Shown one piece after another: positions 1 through 11,357 of a stretch of DNA of 64,000 bases. The translations under genes were made by a program, and so were the position numbers. Under the pieces are notes generated by a model that was given only the letters and a program-made list of their open reading frames with translations, was not told the DNA's origin and did not search any database. The stretch covers positions 1,240,001 to 1,304,000 of the forward strand of contig CAJFCV020000004.1 of NCBI GenBank assembly GCA_904066235.2, written 5' to 3'. The stretch is from Bursaphelenchus xylophilus (Eukaryota > Nematoda > Chromadorea > Rhabditida > Aphelenchoididae). Numbering within the stretch: position 1 is the stretch's first letter; the number at the start of each line of letters is the position of its first letter.

Positions 1-514
1 AACATCAACACATGAAACAAAATCGTATTTTACCATTTGCTTTCGTTTTTTGCCGCAAATTTTGGTCTTTTTTATGTTACAATAACTCTGGGTAAAGAGA
101 CCTAACCTTAGTAATAGCTAAAATTAGAAAAAGTGGACATATTGCAAGTCTTCGCCGAGTCTCCGCCGACCATCAAACGGCTTTGCCAGGCCTCGTAGGC
201 ACTTCCTACAACCTTTTTTTGGGTATCCACGCCCCGTGTCGATCGATTTGGTGTTGATCCGAGCTGTTGTCGACCCAAAAAGTCGAGATACGTTTTTTGT
301 GACCAATAGAAAAAAAAATCCCTTGAGAAAAAAGCAAAAAACTTTAATGTAAACAACAATTATCATGTTAAAAATGAGTCCTGTATTTTTAAAATTTCTA
401 CCTGCTCGAGGCCCCATATTGATTTTTTTGGCGGCGAAGAAAAAAGACTTCGTATTTTACCAAGAATTTTCTCCTCCCAGCGTGCTTTTTCTCTAACTTT
501 GCCTCTATTTTCAG
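1..514. other. 5' intronic sequence of the kinesin gene with F15 fragment
   Basis: Bases 1-292 are the reverse complement of F15 sequence at 53480-53770. They include GGGTAAAGAGACCTAACC, TATTGCAAGTCTTCGCCG and the terminal GTCGACCCAAAAAGTCG. The remainder runs into a T-rich tract and the acceptor TATTTTCAG at 514. No exon is seen. Confidence 0.6.
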
Positions 515-3500
515 ACTCGCTCGGCGGAAACTCAAAGACCGTGATGGTGGCGAATATCGGACCTGCCTCGTACAACTACGACGAAACAGTGAATACGTTG
601 CGGTATGCGAATCGCGCCAAGAACATCAAAAACAAGCCGAGAGTCAACGAGGACCCGAAGGACGCCATGCTTCGCGAATTCCAAAATCAAATTGCGGAGT
701 TGAAACGGAAGTTGGAGATGCGGATGACGTCATCGGGGAAGAGGAAAAAGAGAAGGCCAAAGACGGCGACGAGCATGACGAGCGATGAAATTACGGAGGA
801 AGGTGGGTATAAAAAATGTTTTTCTAGCAATGAGAGCCTTCAAATCCGACGCACAGCAAGTGGGGGTCAAGTCTGACCATCATGGGTCAAGTTTTTCTCT
901 CTCGGAAAACATGCTGTGCAATTCTCTGATTTTTTTTCAAATTTTGCACACGCGTAGCGCATGGGCTACATATCAATTTCTGAAAGTTTTAGCTTGCCCT
1001 TTGTAGGCGCAACTGATATTTTAAACCATCTTTGTCGCCGTGAGAGTATGTGAAATGCGGAGAGCGAAGAGGGAAAAACACTTTTTGCTCGTATCTTCGC
1101 CAATTTTGCGCGGAAAAAGTCAATTTTTTTGTGGAATGATTACCCTCTATGGTAGAAATAAGTATGAAATTTTTCAAGTCAAAATTCGCTAAAAAGTGTC
1201 AAATTTTTGCAGAATTTTGATCTAAAAATCTCGGCAATTTCTGCAAAAAGGAGAGGTAGGTTTGTCACGTGTATATTAGAAAGAAATAGTTCTAAATTTG
1301 TGCCAAGTTTCGTCAAAATATGAGCACTTCCCTTGTACAGTGGGGGACCTGATCCAGTGGCAAAAACGTACCATTTTGCATCCAGGAAGTTTCAAAAATG
1401 TGGCAAAATGCTTCCCTCCCCAAGTGAAAAAACTCCGATTTCAAAAGCGCGCCCGCTCTTTTTGTGAGGGAGCCATTCAAAACGAAGTTTTTTCTCTTGG
1501 AGAGGGAGGCATTTTGCCGCATTTTTGATACTTCCTGGACGCAAAATGATGCGTTTTTTGCCACTGGATCAGGTCCGTCACTGTAAGCTTTTCAAAATCT
1601 CCCTCTCTTTTCAGAAGATCCCGAGGCCTACCTTCTGGAACAGCAACGCCGACTGGATGATGAAAGAGAGCAAATCCTCCGCAACAACGTCCTTGTTGAA
1701 GAGGAAAAGCAGCGGATGCTGAAGGAAATCGAAGACAGGGAAAACGAACTGGCCCGCGAGTCCGAAGCCAAGGCCGCCATCGAGGAGAAGCTGCAGAAAA
1801 TGCAAAGCAAACTGCTGCACGGCGCCGGGAATCTGCTGGATCAGACGCGCGAGCAGCAGCGGTTGCTGCAAGAACGGCAGATCGAGCTGGCCGAGCAGAA
1901 GAAGCGAGAACGGGAGATTTTACAGCAGCTGGAAAAACAGGATGAGAATACCGCCGAATTTCATGAGACATTCACGAATTTACAGCAAGAAATTGAAGTG
2001 AAAACGAAGAAATTGAACAAGTTCATAAAGAAATACAAGCAAATCGGAGAGGAGATTGAAGAGACGGTGGAGGTAAACTCGAAGGAAAGACAACAACTAG
2101 AAGAGAGCATCAGCAATATGAATAGAGAGCTGAAATTGAAGTGAGTTTTTTTGGGAGCACACTGCAGAAAACGGTTTTAAAAATCGGCTGAGGAAGCCTC
2201 AAGCCTGCCAGTTTATGAGAAAAATCTCTGGAGTGAGTTTTGGCGACATGCACTGTGCGAAAACGAAGGTTCACTTTGCACTATGCAATTTCTTGATTTT
2301 TGCACCGTGCAATGGTCTTTTTTGGGCTGTCGTTCGATTTTAACCGCTAAAAACCACCCCAGAGACTTTACGAGCGGACTACAGTGGCGGTGGCAAAAAA
2401 TGTACCATTTTACATCCGGGAAGTATCAAAAATGTAGCAGACTACTAGCCTGTCGGGAAAATAATGTGGATTTGCAGCATAAAAATGTCTGACCTCGTCG
2501 TGCACCAAATCAACAGCTGGGACCTGATCCAGTGGCAAAAAACGTACCATTTTGCATCCAGGAAGTATCACAAAATGTCGCAAAATACCTCCCTCTCCAA
2601 GTAAAAAACCTCCAATTTCAAAAGAGCGGCTCTTTTTGTGAGGAAAAAGGCCCTTCAAAACGGAGTTTTTTAGTTGGAGAGGGAGGTATTTTGCTACATT
2701 GTTTGATACTTCCCGGAAGCAAAATTATATATTTTTCCCCGGATGCAAAATGGTGCGTTTTTTGCCATTGGATCAGGTCCGCCACTGTAGTATAACCATA
2801 CGTGTAATAGTTCTGCCGGAGAGTCGCCGGACTGAAATCAGCGACTGTGAGAAGACAAATTTTCTTTGCACTGTACGATTTTTTTCTTTTTGCACCGTGC
2901 AATAGGCTTTTTTTTCTGCTGTCGCTCGCACCCTGACTTCTTTCGCACAATTACGAACGCCTAAAATCAATCCGGCGACATGCTAGCCCTTCCGGAAAGT
3001 CGCCGGACTGATTTTGGGCGTTTGCACTGTGAAAAAAAAGTCAGGGTGGGGCGACAGCCCAAAAAACCTATTGCACGGTGCAAAAAGCAAGAAACTGCAC
3101 AGTGCAAAGAACTTTTGTCTTCTCATAGTGCGTGTCGCCGATTTCTGTCCGGTGACTTTCCGGAGGGACTACAGCACACATCAAAAAAAAAAACCTTTTA
3201 GAAAATTGAAAAAACAAGGAATCTCGGATCATTGATTTTTTTTGCGAAGTGCCACAGAATTATCGAGTTCGAAAAATGATTTTTTCGCTTCGAAAAAACA
3301 TTTTTCTCGAAAAAAACTTTTTCTCTGGGAACTTTTCTTTTGTGATTCGATAGTTCGGCGACATTTCGTCAAAAATCAATGATCCGAGATCCCTTGTTTT
3401 TTACGTTTTTTTGACGTATAGCTTCAAAAATCTCTCGCTCCCCCAAAAAATCTTAATTTTCTATCCAAACTCGCTAAATTTTCAGATGGCTAATAGTCGA

Positions 3501-4074
3501 AAATTTCATTCCTCCCGATGTCGTTCAAAGTCTTCGCGCTCGCGCCGTCCTGGACGAAGACGAAGACACCTGGTACATTCTGAAGCCGGGCGAACAACCC
3601 AGGCCGAAGAGTCGGGATTCCAACAACCAATCCGTGACGGAGAAGCCGATTCTCCGCGAAATGATGGACTCGGGACTTGGTGGCGGGAACAGTGACACCA
3701 GCTCCACCGACTCGGCAATTCCCGGCCAAAACGCGAAAGTCGAGTCGGGCCGAAAGGTGGTGAATGCGGCCGCCATCAAACGACCCTACGCCAATCCCGC
3801 CGCCAAACGCTTCTGCCTCGATTCGGAGCGCCAACTGTTGACGCAACTCCGGCAACGCTACTTGCGCTCCGGCCCCCATCTCGCGCGCCCAATGTCCGGC
3901 TCGAAGCTGGAGAACGTGTTCAAACAACCGCTCGCCGTCGAATGTCCGGAGACGGTGCTGAGGTTTCAGACCGAAAACTTGCTCACTTTCACCTCACTTT
4001 TGCCCTTCCCTTTGTCCGTCCGCGACGATTATGAGTTCGCCTGTCGACAGGAGCCGCAAGTGGTGGGTTTATGA
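515..4074 (+). CDS. klp-11: Kinesin-II motor subunit, KLP-11/KIF3B class (5' end outside window)
   Basis: Three exons are seen: 515-802, 1615-2140 and 3486-4074; the phases agree across both introns. Exon 1 gives the end of the motor domain ([20 protein letters not shown], then [12 protein letters not shown] and NEDPKDA) followed by a Lys/Arg-rich linker. Exon 2 is about 175 residues of coiled coil ([34 protein letters not shown]). Exon 3 starts [10 protein letters not shown], matching the KIF3B neck/tail (LIIENFIP), and ends in a Ser-rich tail. In this family the protein pairs with a KIF3A-type partner (KLP-20) and KAP to drive anterograde transport in cilia. The KIF3B-type tail argues against the KIF3A or OSM-3 branch. 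Most of the motor domain lies left of position 1. Intron 1 carries F4 and F1 elements, intron 2 carries F3 and F1. The TGA at 4072 is taken as the end; a GTGGTG just before it leaves open one further exon. Confidence 0.9.
826..1336. mobile_element. F4 element (diverged subtype) in kinesin intron 1
   Basis: It carries the subtype marker GGTCAAGTCTGACC..ATGGGTCAAG shared with copies at 18758 and 56432. The body (TTTTGCACACGCG, CTGAAAGTTTTAGCTTG) and right end (TTGTGCCAAGTTTCGTCAAAA) are recognisable. Its right end abuts the F1 copy at 1338. Confidence 0.6.
1338..1583. mobile_element. F1 foldback, copy 1 (kinesin intron 1)
   Basis: Ends CAGTGGGGGACCTGATCC and GGATCAGGTCCGTCACTG, flanked on both sides by TA. 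The whole element is an imperfect palindrome: GCATCCAGGAAGTTTC and GATACTTCCTGGACGC face each other around a short AT/GC centre. The TA duplication and CAGT terminus are those of Tc1/mariner-type non-autonomous elements. Confidence 0.85.
2205..2379. mobile_element. F3 element in kinesin intron 2
   Basis: Shows the F3 core GCGACATGCACTGTGCG, TTTGCACCGTGCAA and GGGCTGTCGTTCG, with degraded outer ends. It is followed directly by a 60-bp F1 fragment (2380-2440) beginning ACAGTGGCGGTGGC. Confidence 0.6.
2515..2787. mobile_element. F1 foldback, copy 2 (kinesin intron 2)
   Basis: The left end is mutated (CAGCTGGGACCTGATCC); the right end is GGATCAGGTCCGCCACTG followed by TA. It is slightly longer than other copies because a partial duplication of the GGATGCAAAAT arm occurs near 2720. 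Confidence 0.75.
2811..3173. mobile_element. Two F3 elements side by side (kinesin intron 2)
   Basis: One copy spans 2811-2981 and a second 2984-3173. Both carry AGTCGCCGGACTG and the pair AGGGTG..CGACAGCCC / GCTGTCGCTCGCACCCTG. They meet at GCTAGCCCTTCCGGAAAG. The pair forms further inverted symmetry with itself, so a single transcript could fold in more than one way. Confidence 0.65.
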
Positions 4075-4100
4075 AATTTTGGTGGCTTTTTAGACAAATA

Positions 4101-4349
4101 CAGTGACGGACCCGATCCAAGTGGCAACAAACGTACCGTTTTGCATCCGGGAAGCATCAAAAATGTGGCAAAATGCTTCCATCTCCAAGAGAAAAAACTT
4201 CGTTTTGAAAGGCTCCCTCATAAAAAGAGCGGGCGCGCTTTTAAAATAGGAGGTTTTTTCACTTGGAGAGGGAAGCATTTTGCCACATTTTTGTTACTTC
4301 CCGAATGCAAAATGGCACGTTTTTTGCCACTGGATCAGGTCCCCCACTG
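4101..4349. mobile_element. F1 foldback, copy 3
   Basis: CAGTGACGGACCCGATCC to GGATCAGGTCCCCCACTG with TA on both sides. It starts only 26 bases after the kinesin stop codon, so it probably lies in the 3' UTR or just beyond it. Confidence 0.85.
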
Positions 4350-5607
4350 TAAGCTTTGAAATACGGTGCATAAAGTTGGTTTAAAACACGATTTTTGAGC
4401 CACTGCATCGGCCAGTAGTGAGGCCCGGTCTTATTGTTAGGAAAAAATCGATTTTGACATTTTTGGCTTAAAATAATCGCTAGCACTTGTGGAAGAAAAG
4501 CTAAAAATATTTTTTTCCCAATTATGCCCGGAAGGCTTATTATTAAATACTAAAATTTGCTTCGAAGTCATTAGTACAGCCTCGAGGTTCAGAAAACTCT
4601 TAATACTGTTGTGTTGTCGTATTTGGGCTTGTGAACTTAATATAGAACCTTGAATAGGGCCCTCAATTCACGTGTTCTAACCAAGCTCGTGACAGCTATC
4701 AAGCGATTAAAAAATTCAAGATTATTTTTCACATGCAAAGCTTCCTGTTCGCTGCAGAAACGTTAGTGTTTCAAGCAGTCAAGCTGCATGAAAATTTTAC
4801 AAAAAGTATATAGAAAAAAGTCTTTCTAAAATACAAAGTATCATCTCTCTACTTCCTAAAACTTGACTGTTTTTTATATCGAGATTTATTTCCCATTCCA
4901 CCTTCTCTAAACTACACTTTTATCGCCCATTAATATCACTTTTGAATTGAAAATTTAATGGCTGATTAGGCCATTAATTGCTCAATGTAAAAGCTATAAA
5001 ATCACCTTCTTAAAGGTCCTAAAAGTACACGTAAAACACTTTTCTACCCTGTAAATTAACCTCTGATCTTTTTCCAGCATTTCAGCTCCGCCCGCGCCTA
5101 AATTAAATTAACGCCCTCGGGGCGAATTACTTAAAATATGTCTCCAATTAGTCTGGAAGCTTCGTTGGTTGCACAACTCATTCAATCGATGCGTTTCCCC
5201 GGTGTTATAATCAAATTTTTGCAGCCGTCGCTGACCTTTAGCAATAAAAAAAACGAAGGTGAATTAAGTCCGAGATTAGAGAAGAAATGCGGTTAGCGGG
5301 GGACGAATAAAGCGAATATTCACTTTATTCACCGATATAACCTTGAATTGGGCTGTTTGTTAACCTGCGGAGGCGCTTCAAGAACTCGAGAGTTGCTACA
5401 AATGTTTGGTTTTTTGAGTTTTGAAAGGTTTTTTGAGGGTACTCTGAATACCCTTTCTATTGTACTTTTATTTTCTTGATACTTTGCTTATAAAAACAGG
5501 ATGGCCAACGTACCAACATCTAAAAATATTAGCTTGTCGGTTGCAAGAACGAACGAGATATTTAGCCGTCTATGCCAATGGCATAGCTGGGGGGAGAGGA
5601 GAGGTAC
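4350..5607. other. Non-genic AT-rich spacer
   Basis: No open frame with coding character, RNA motif or family repeat was recognised. A GC-richer block at 5090-5350 (GCCCTCGGGGCGAATTAC) might be regulatory, but nothing specific can be named. Confidence 0.4.
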
Positions 5608-5829
5608 ACGTCAAACTGAGATAAGCTAAAACAGTCCGGTGAATGGATTGGGAATTTGCCAAAAAAAGACGCGAAAAAAGGTTTTGTCGGGGAAGAAATG
5701 GGGAATTTTTGGGGCGAGAGAGTACGCTTTTGCGTGACTTTTTTCTCTCTTTCTCTGGAAATCAAGACGAAATGTAAAAAACCGATAGCGAAGAGTCTAT
5801 TCCGGTCACCGGACTCCTCAGTTTGACGT
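5608..5829. mobile_element. F6 element, copy 1
   Basis: Inverted ends ACGTCAAACTGAG and CTCAGTTTGACGT. The sequence between them matches 61063-61300 closely (GGGGCGAGAGAGTACG, AAACCGATAGCGAAG). GAGGTAC occurs on both flanks, a possible 7-bp target duplication. Confidence 0.7.
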
Positions 5830-5947
5830 GAGGTACCCTCCTCCCAGAAAAAAATGAAAAAAAATTTTTTACATGGTAGCCCGAAGCTTAGCAAATAGAT
5901 GGCCCTGATCCGAAGCTAACCGTTTTTGGCCACATCTCTGGTTATAT

Positions 5948-6249
5948 CAGTCTGTCGGGAAAATAATGTGGATCCGTCGCGCCTTGTTATCTCCTTTCCC
6001 CATAGCTTTTGGACGGCTCACCGGAGCTGTTGGTTTGGTGCGCGACGAATTTTTTTCTTGAGTGGCGTTGCGATAAATGTTTTAGGGGGTTTTCTCCCCT
6101 TACAAACCAAAATTAGTCAGCTAAATTTTACATATTCTGAATCAGAAGAATTTTGCGATTTTTTTTGGTATATGTCTCGACCTGTTACTCCATACCTCGT
6201 AGAAGTACTTTCCTTGTGAGGTAAATCCACATTATTTTTCCGACAGGCT
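5948..6249. mobile_element. F2 element carrying an F7 half-element
   Basis: Outer ends CAGTCTGTCGGGAAAATAATG and CATTATTTTTCCGACAGGCT belong to F2. The copy is about twice the normal length because 6080-6217 is F7 sequence (TATGTCTCGACCTGTTACTC, GAAGTACTTTCCTTGT), the same half seen at 59600-59749. This is a nested insertion. Confidence 0.65.
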
Positions 6250-6443
6250 AGTAGTCTGTCGGTAAAGTCGCTGGAGTGATTTCTGCGACAAGAAATGTGA
6301 GAAAACAAAAGTTTACTTTATAATATGCAATTTCTTGCTTTTTGCACCGTGCAAATGGCTTTTTTGGGCTGTCACTCGCATCTGGCTTTTTTTCGCACAG
6401 TGTTGACGCCAAAACTCAAGTCCAGCGGCTTTCCGGAAGCCGA
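6250..6443. mobile_element. F3 element
   Basis: Core motifs CTGGAGTGATTTCTGCGAC, TTGCACCGTGCAAATGGC and GGGCTGTCACTCGCA; right end TCCAGCGGCTTTCCGGAAG. Confidence 0.6.
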
Positions 6444-6842
6444 TCCTTTAAGTCGAGTATTTCCTATCATAGTTGATGTCATCGGGCGTTGTGAGTGTTT
6501 CAAATATCGCTTTAACGTCACTTGAACCCCTTTGAAGTCCTCCCCGTTTGCTGAGGGCGCTCCAACTTTTCTGTTTGTATTTGAATTTGCGCAAAACAAC
6601 ATAAAAAAGAGTCAAACAAGATTTCGAAAAGCCGCGGTAATTTGAGAATAGGCGGCTGGGGAATGATCGCTCATGATTCGCAAATATAATAGCCATATTG
6701 CGGGGCGGTGTCGTCGTATTCCTGTAGCCGGAATTCTAGGTTTTCCACTACGCAAATTACGGTGGATTTTTGGGAGTTTTTTAAAAAATTTTTGAAGCAT
6801 TGCAATCTTTAAATTACCTATGGTAACATGCGTAGTAGATAT

Positions 6843-6975
6843 CCGTTTGTCGGGAAAATAATGACCAAAATTTTGCTGAAAAAAGCGATTTGATTTTGTC
6901 GCGACGAAATTCATTTTCTCGGCGGCGAAGCCATTTTCGCTGCGACAGAGTACTCATTATTTTCCCGACAGACCG
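6843..6975. mobile_element. F2 element
   Basis: TTTGTCGGGAAAATAATGA on the left and TCATTATTTTCCCGACAGAC on the right, with internal TTTGATTTTGTCGCGAC and TTTTCTCGGCGGCGA. Confidence 0.75.
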
Positions 6976-7278
6976 ATAATATGTACTTTTAATATTACTA
7001 CATTTAAATCAGATGTTTGTCACATGAAGTTGTTTATTTTTTCGCCCGATTTTTAATTCACCATTCGGTCCAGCGTCTACTCTTCCTTATCAACGAAACT
7101 TGTAAGCAGCCAAAGTTACAAACTGTTTTTCATTTTTTTGTCAGCTTGCTGATATAAATTTGCACTAAATTTTGCAGTAAATTGATGACAAAAATTATGT
7201 TTTGAGTCGTCAAATCTTCCAAAACGTCCCCTTTCAGTTCAATTTTTCAAAAAAAGTAAAAATAAAAATAGAACTGAA

Positions 7279-8442
7279 TGTTTTATTATATAAGAGTGAA
7301 GACAGAAGATTTCGGAGGAAAATTTTGAAAATTTTTCGAATTCACTTTTTTTTCGATTTTGGAGTAAAAATTTTTTTTTACTCCCAAAAATGCCGAAAAA
7401 AAAGTAAACACGAAGTTTACTCCAGAATTTGGAAAAAATCTTGATTTTCGGGAGTAAACTGGGAGTTTACTCGCCGGGGCCGAGAAATCGAATGGCGGCG
7501 AGTAAATCTGGATTTTGCTCGCTTCCAATTATTTCCTCAGCTATCACAAAGGCACAGATGACCTAGGACGTAAGGCGGGCGGCGTTAGTAAATAATTCGC
7601 GCCAAACTTACGAAAAATTTTGCCGAATCCTGACTGGGAGCCTCCCAGTCAGGAATCCCGCGATTCCTGCAGTCAGGAATGTTTTTGACTGGGCGGCCTC
7701 AAAATCGACATCCCAGTCACCTGAGACGAAGAAACGGGGAGAAAAAACGAAGAGAGCGAGAGAAACGCGCGCTATTTCGTGCTCTCTCTGCCTCTCTGCG
7801 CCCTCTCTTTGTTTCCCGCTCTTTCGCTCTCTCTCTCCTTTTTTTTGCGCTCTCTCGCTCTTTCTTTCGGAAAAGAGAGAGAGAGCGTGAAACGGAAAGA
7901 GGGCGCTGAGAGGCAGAGACAGCACGAAATAGCGCGCGTTTCTCTCGTTCTCTTCGTTTTTTCTCCCTATTTCTTCGTCCTAGTCAACAGTTATTGACCC
8001 CCCACCCAGTCAAGAATCGCGGGATTCCTGAATGGACCACAGTCAGCAAGTTTTGACTGTACGAAGAGTCAGGAACCCCGCGAATCCTGACTGGAGCCTC
8101 CCAGTCAGGATTCGGCAAAATTTTTCGAAAGTTCGGCGCGAATTACTAACGCAAATAAAAAATTTTTTTGCGTCTAGGGGTCAACTGTTCCCCGGGAGTA
8201 AACTCTGGATTTACTCGCCGGCACCTTCGGCGAGTAAATTCTGAGTTTACTCCAAAAAAAGGCGAAAAAAAAGTAAACTCGGAATTCACTCCAAAAATGG
8301 AAGTTTTGAAAGCTATTTCGATTCCTTCTCGCCGACCCATAAAATTTCTCGATTTTTACTCTCTTTTTCAAAAAAAAGTGAATTCGAAAAATTTTCAAAA
8401 TTTTCCTCCGAAATCTTCTGTCTTCACTCTTATATTTTAAAA
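7279..8442. repeat. 1.16-kb giant inverted repeat with an inner second hairpin
   Basis: The outer arms 7279-7540 and 8170-8442 are inverted copies (AAGAGTGAAGACAGAAGATT versus AATCTTCTGTCTTCACTCTT). They contain many GAGTAAACT/AGTTTACTC units. Inside, 7586-8150 is a second palindrome with ends TTAGTAAATAATTCGCGCC and GGCGCGAATTACTAA and a GA/CT-rich centre (CTCTCTCTGCCTCTCTGCG). Probably one foldback element inserted in another. Confidence 0.75.
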
Positions 8443-8837
8443 AACATCATATGGTTTTGCACACATTTTTCAACCGCTTTAACGATATTATTGGTCTTTC
8501 CGTTTTCGGAACACCCAAGTCTCTCTCCGACCCGTTTTCCTCGCCCATTTTGAGACGTTCGACTTTTGGCGGGCACAACTTTTTTGGCGGCCCTTTTACG
8601 GCCCGAGGTTATTTATGTTTTGTTCGAGGAAGGTTGTTGGGAAGAGTTGGTCAAAACAAAACTTTTTATGCTTATTGTCTGTGGAAAAAAGATTCGTATT
8701 TTAGCAGGCATAGCAGAGGCTTTGGAAATTTCAAAACTCCGGGCCGACCTTTCCTGAGGCTGGGCTTGGGGTTCGGTCTAATTTTGGGACCCTTCAGAAA
8801 AATTTTTTGTATTGAAAAAGAAAATAGAGGTTGTGGG

Positions 8838-9214
8838 CAGAGATTACCACGATCAAAATTTCGGCTCCGGCTCCCGGCTCCCATGAAAAACTTAAAAAGG
8901 TCTGCGGCTCCAAATCCCGGCTCCCGTGCAAAAAAATTTTTTTAATATTTTTCCGAAAAATAAACGTTATTAGTGCCAGAGATCATACACCCAACGTTTT
9001 TGCAACCAAGTTGTATGCAACACATCCTTCCCAGTATTTTTCAATCAATTTGGTTTAACAAGATCATGAAAATTTTACTTTTCTGAACGCTGAGAAGCCT
9101 GGCTCCGACTTTGGGCTCGGGAGCCGGAGCCCCAACCAAAATTTCCGGCTCCGGCTGTGGCTCCCGGCTCGGAGCCGGAGCCAAGAGCCGGTTCCGGAGA
9201 CGTGGCAATCTCTG
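8838..9214. mobile_element. F8 hAT-type MITE, copy 1, with 8-bp target duplication
   Basis: Ends CAGAGATTACCACGATC and ACGTGGCAATCTCTG are flanked by GTTGTGGG at 8830-8837 and again at 9215-9222, a perfect 8-bp duplication diagnostic of hAT-type transposition. The interior is arrays of GGCTCC/GGAGCC. No transposase is present. Confidence 0.85.
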
Positions 9215-9403
9215 GTTGTGGGTGACTTTTAAAAAGTTTCAAGACTATTTAGAGCACTGCGGGCACTGTAAAGTTGTTTATTTTCAATTTGATAGCCCAC
9301 ATTGGGTCAAAAAACATAATGCCAAAATATTGCCAAGTTGGCGGGAAAATTGCCATTCAAAATTATTCAAAAAAAAAATTTTTTTTTTACTACGAGAAAG
9401 TGC

Positions 9404-9551
9404 CAGTCTGTCGGCAAAATAATGTTTACAAAGTCGCTGCACAGATCGCGTCGCTGAACTGAAAAGCAATACGATTTTGTCGCGACACAATTCATTTTCT
9501 CGGCGGCGATTTTCCATGCGACAGAGTGGTCATTATTTCCCCGACAGACTG
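9404..9551. mobile_element. F2 element
   Basis: CAGTCTGTCGGCAAAATAATG to CATTATTTCCCCGACAGACTG, near-complete palindrome with internal AATTCATTTTCTCGGCGGCG. Confidence 0.75.
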
Positions 9552-9972
9552 GTATTTTCTGCCGTATTTTACCAGAATCTACGTGTATTTGATCCAAAAT
9601 TGTTTGACAATTTCCAGATTCGATTGCCTGCTGACCGTTATACGGCCTTTCCGCAAAGACATTTGTTTATTTGTCGTATTCCAATCGGATTACTTTTGAT
9701 GTTTCCAATCTTTTTTTGTAATGTTTTTCGCAAAAAAACTGGCTTGAGAACAGTCGAATAGATTGGTATTCAAATTGGTTTCTCACTTCCCTCTCATTAG
9801 TTATGGGCTGCTGGTTATTGGAACGGATGAGCGGAGGGGAAAGTACGAAAGAAAGTCTGGCTTATTAGGCTTCTGTTTGGATTTTTTGGGGATGCTGACA
9901 GGACAAGCGAGGTGGGCCAAGTGCAACGCTCAGATTTTGTTTAAATTTCGCAAACAATTTAGGCCAAGGGCG

Positions 9973-10165
9973 CATTCTAGTCCTTCCGGAAAGTCATCTG
10001 AGTGCTTTTTGGCGCCTGCATTGTGCAAAAGCAAAAATTCACTTTGCACTGTGCAATTTCTTGCTCTTTGCGCCGTAGGCTTTTTTGGGCTGTCGCTCGC
10101 ACACTGACTTTTTCTTCACGGTGCAAACCTCAAAAATCAGTCCAGCGACTTTCCAAAGAAATGAC
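9973..10165. mobile_element. F3 element
   Basis: Left CTAGTCCTTCCGGAAAGTC, middle TTTGCACTGTGCAATTTCTTG, right CCAGCGACTTTCC. The F1 copy at 10168 follows two bases later. Confidence 0.65.
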
Positions 10166-10167
10166 TA

Positions 10168-10414
10168 CAGTGAGGGACCATCCAGTGGCAAAAAACGTAC
10201 CATTTTGCATCCGGGAAGCATCAAAAATGTGGCAAAATGCTTCCCTCTTCAACTAAAAAACTTCGATTTGAAAGGCGCGCCTTTTCCCTTACAAAAAGAG
10301 CGCTTTTGAAGTCGAAGTTTTTTCACTTGGAGAGGGCGGTATTTTGCTACATTTTTTGATACTTCCCGGATGCAAAATGGTATGTTTTTTGCCACTGAAT
10401 CAGGTCCACAACTG
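10168..10414. mobile_element. F1 foldback, copy 4
   Basis: CAGTGAGGGACCATCCAGTGG to CCACTGAATCAGGTCCACAACTG, TA on both sides. Confidence 0.8.
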
Positions 10415-11357
10415 TAGTACAAGGTGGTTCAGCCGGAGCTTCCAACCTTATTTCAAGTATTTCTCCGCCAACAATGCACCAATTTTGATAAAATTTATAT
10501 CAAATTGAAGCTTAGGTACCCCATTTTTTGTCTACCAGAGATGGCATGCCCAAGTTTACGGGGGCCCTCGTGCTGACCTTTTTTATTTTTTTTTCCAAAT
10601 TTTCGAGCCCGAAATCAGTGAAACTTACGAAAATTTTTGCAATGATTTCGACTGATTTTCTCGGACTTGGAAAGTATTCGAGTGTCCCTTTTAGCTCAGC
10701 TCTTCCCTTTCACCTGATTTATCCAAATTTTTCTTCAAGATAACCCTCAATACAGTAATTTCTGCCCATAAAAATAAATCTGTCTTCTCCTCTTCCCCCT
10801 TTCCAGCCAGCTCCTTCAAGCTCAGGACAAGCATTTGGCGACGCGAGATAAATAAGATAAGAGCCAAAAACAAGACCTGAAGCGCCGTTTCGCCCCTTAT
10901 ATGGCCGGCTATTTTATTTCCTCTATTTTTTCGGGCCGAAAAGTGGAAGTTCGAATCCTTCCTTTTTTCTTCAATATTTTGCGCGCGCAATATTTTTTGA
11001 TTAAAAATGCGCTCAAGAGTGGAGAGGGGGCTCGGGAAATGAGGATTAAACCAGGGCTTTCTTGCGATAGTTGCGCTATAAGTGCGTGCAAATCATAGTT
11101 TGATGAATGTTGCGGGTTTATGTGGGAAGATCTATTTACATACTTGCCGCATTGCCTTCAACATGACACAAACATTTATTTGTTATATGTAAAAGGGATT
11201 CTTTATACGAAGGCCAAAAATAGGTCCCACGGCTCGTGAAATTGATCGTTGTAAAGAGAGTTGATTGTATTGAAGTCTGTTGTATTATACTACCCGAGTC
11301 AAAAGACCTGGTAATTTTTCACAGTGTGGGTTTGGGCTTTCTCGTTGCGGCATAATT
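10415..11357. other. Non-genic spacer
   Basis: A splice-like CTTTCCAG near 10806 precedes CAGCTCCTTCAAGCTCAGG, which could encode QLLQAQDKHLATRD, but stops follow at once and no donor is seen. Nothing else is supported. Confidence 0.35.

Noticed and set aside
1338..1583. F1 palindromes as transcription terminators or CRISPR-like repeats
   Set aside because: TA target duplication, dispersed spacing and whole-element palindromes identify transposons; there are no unique spacers between regular repeats.
3490..3927. 145-codon minus-strand frame antisense to the kinesin tail
   Set aside because: Shadow of exon 3, whose plus-strand frame matches KIF3B-type tails and joins exon 2 in phase.
8451..8945. 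164-codon plus-strand frame
   Set aside because: The 3' part is the F8 element; the rest is Phe/Arg-rich with no domain, splice sites or neighbours.
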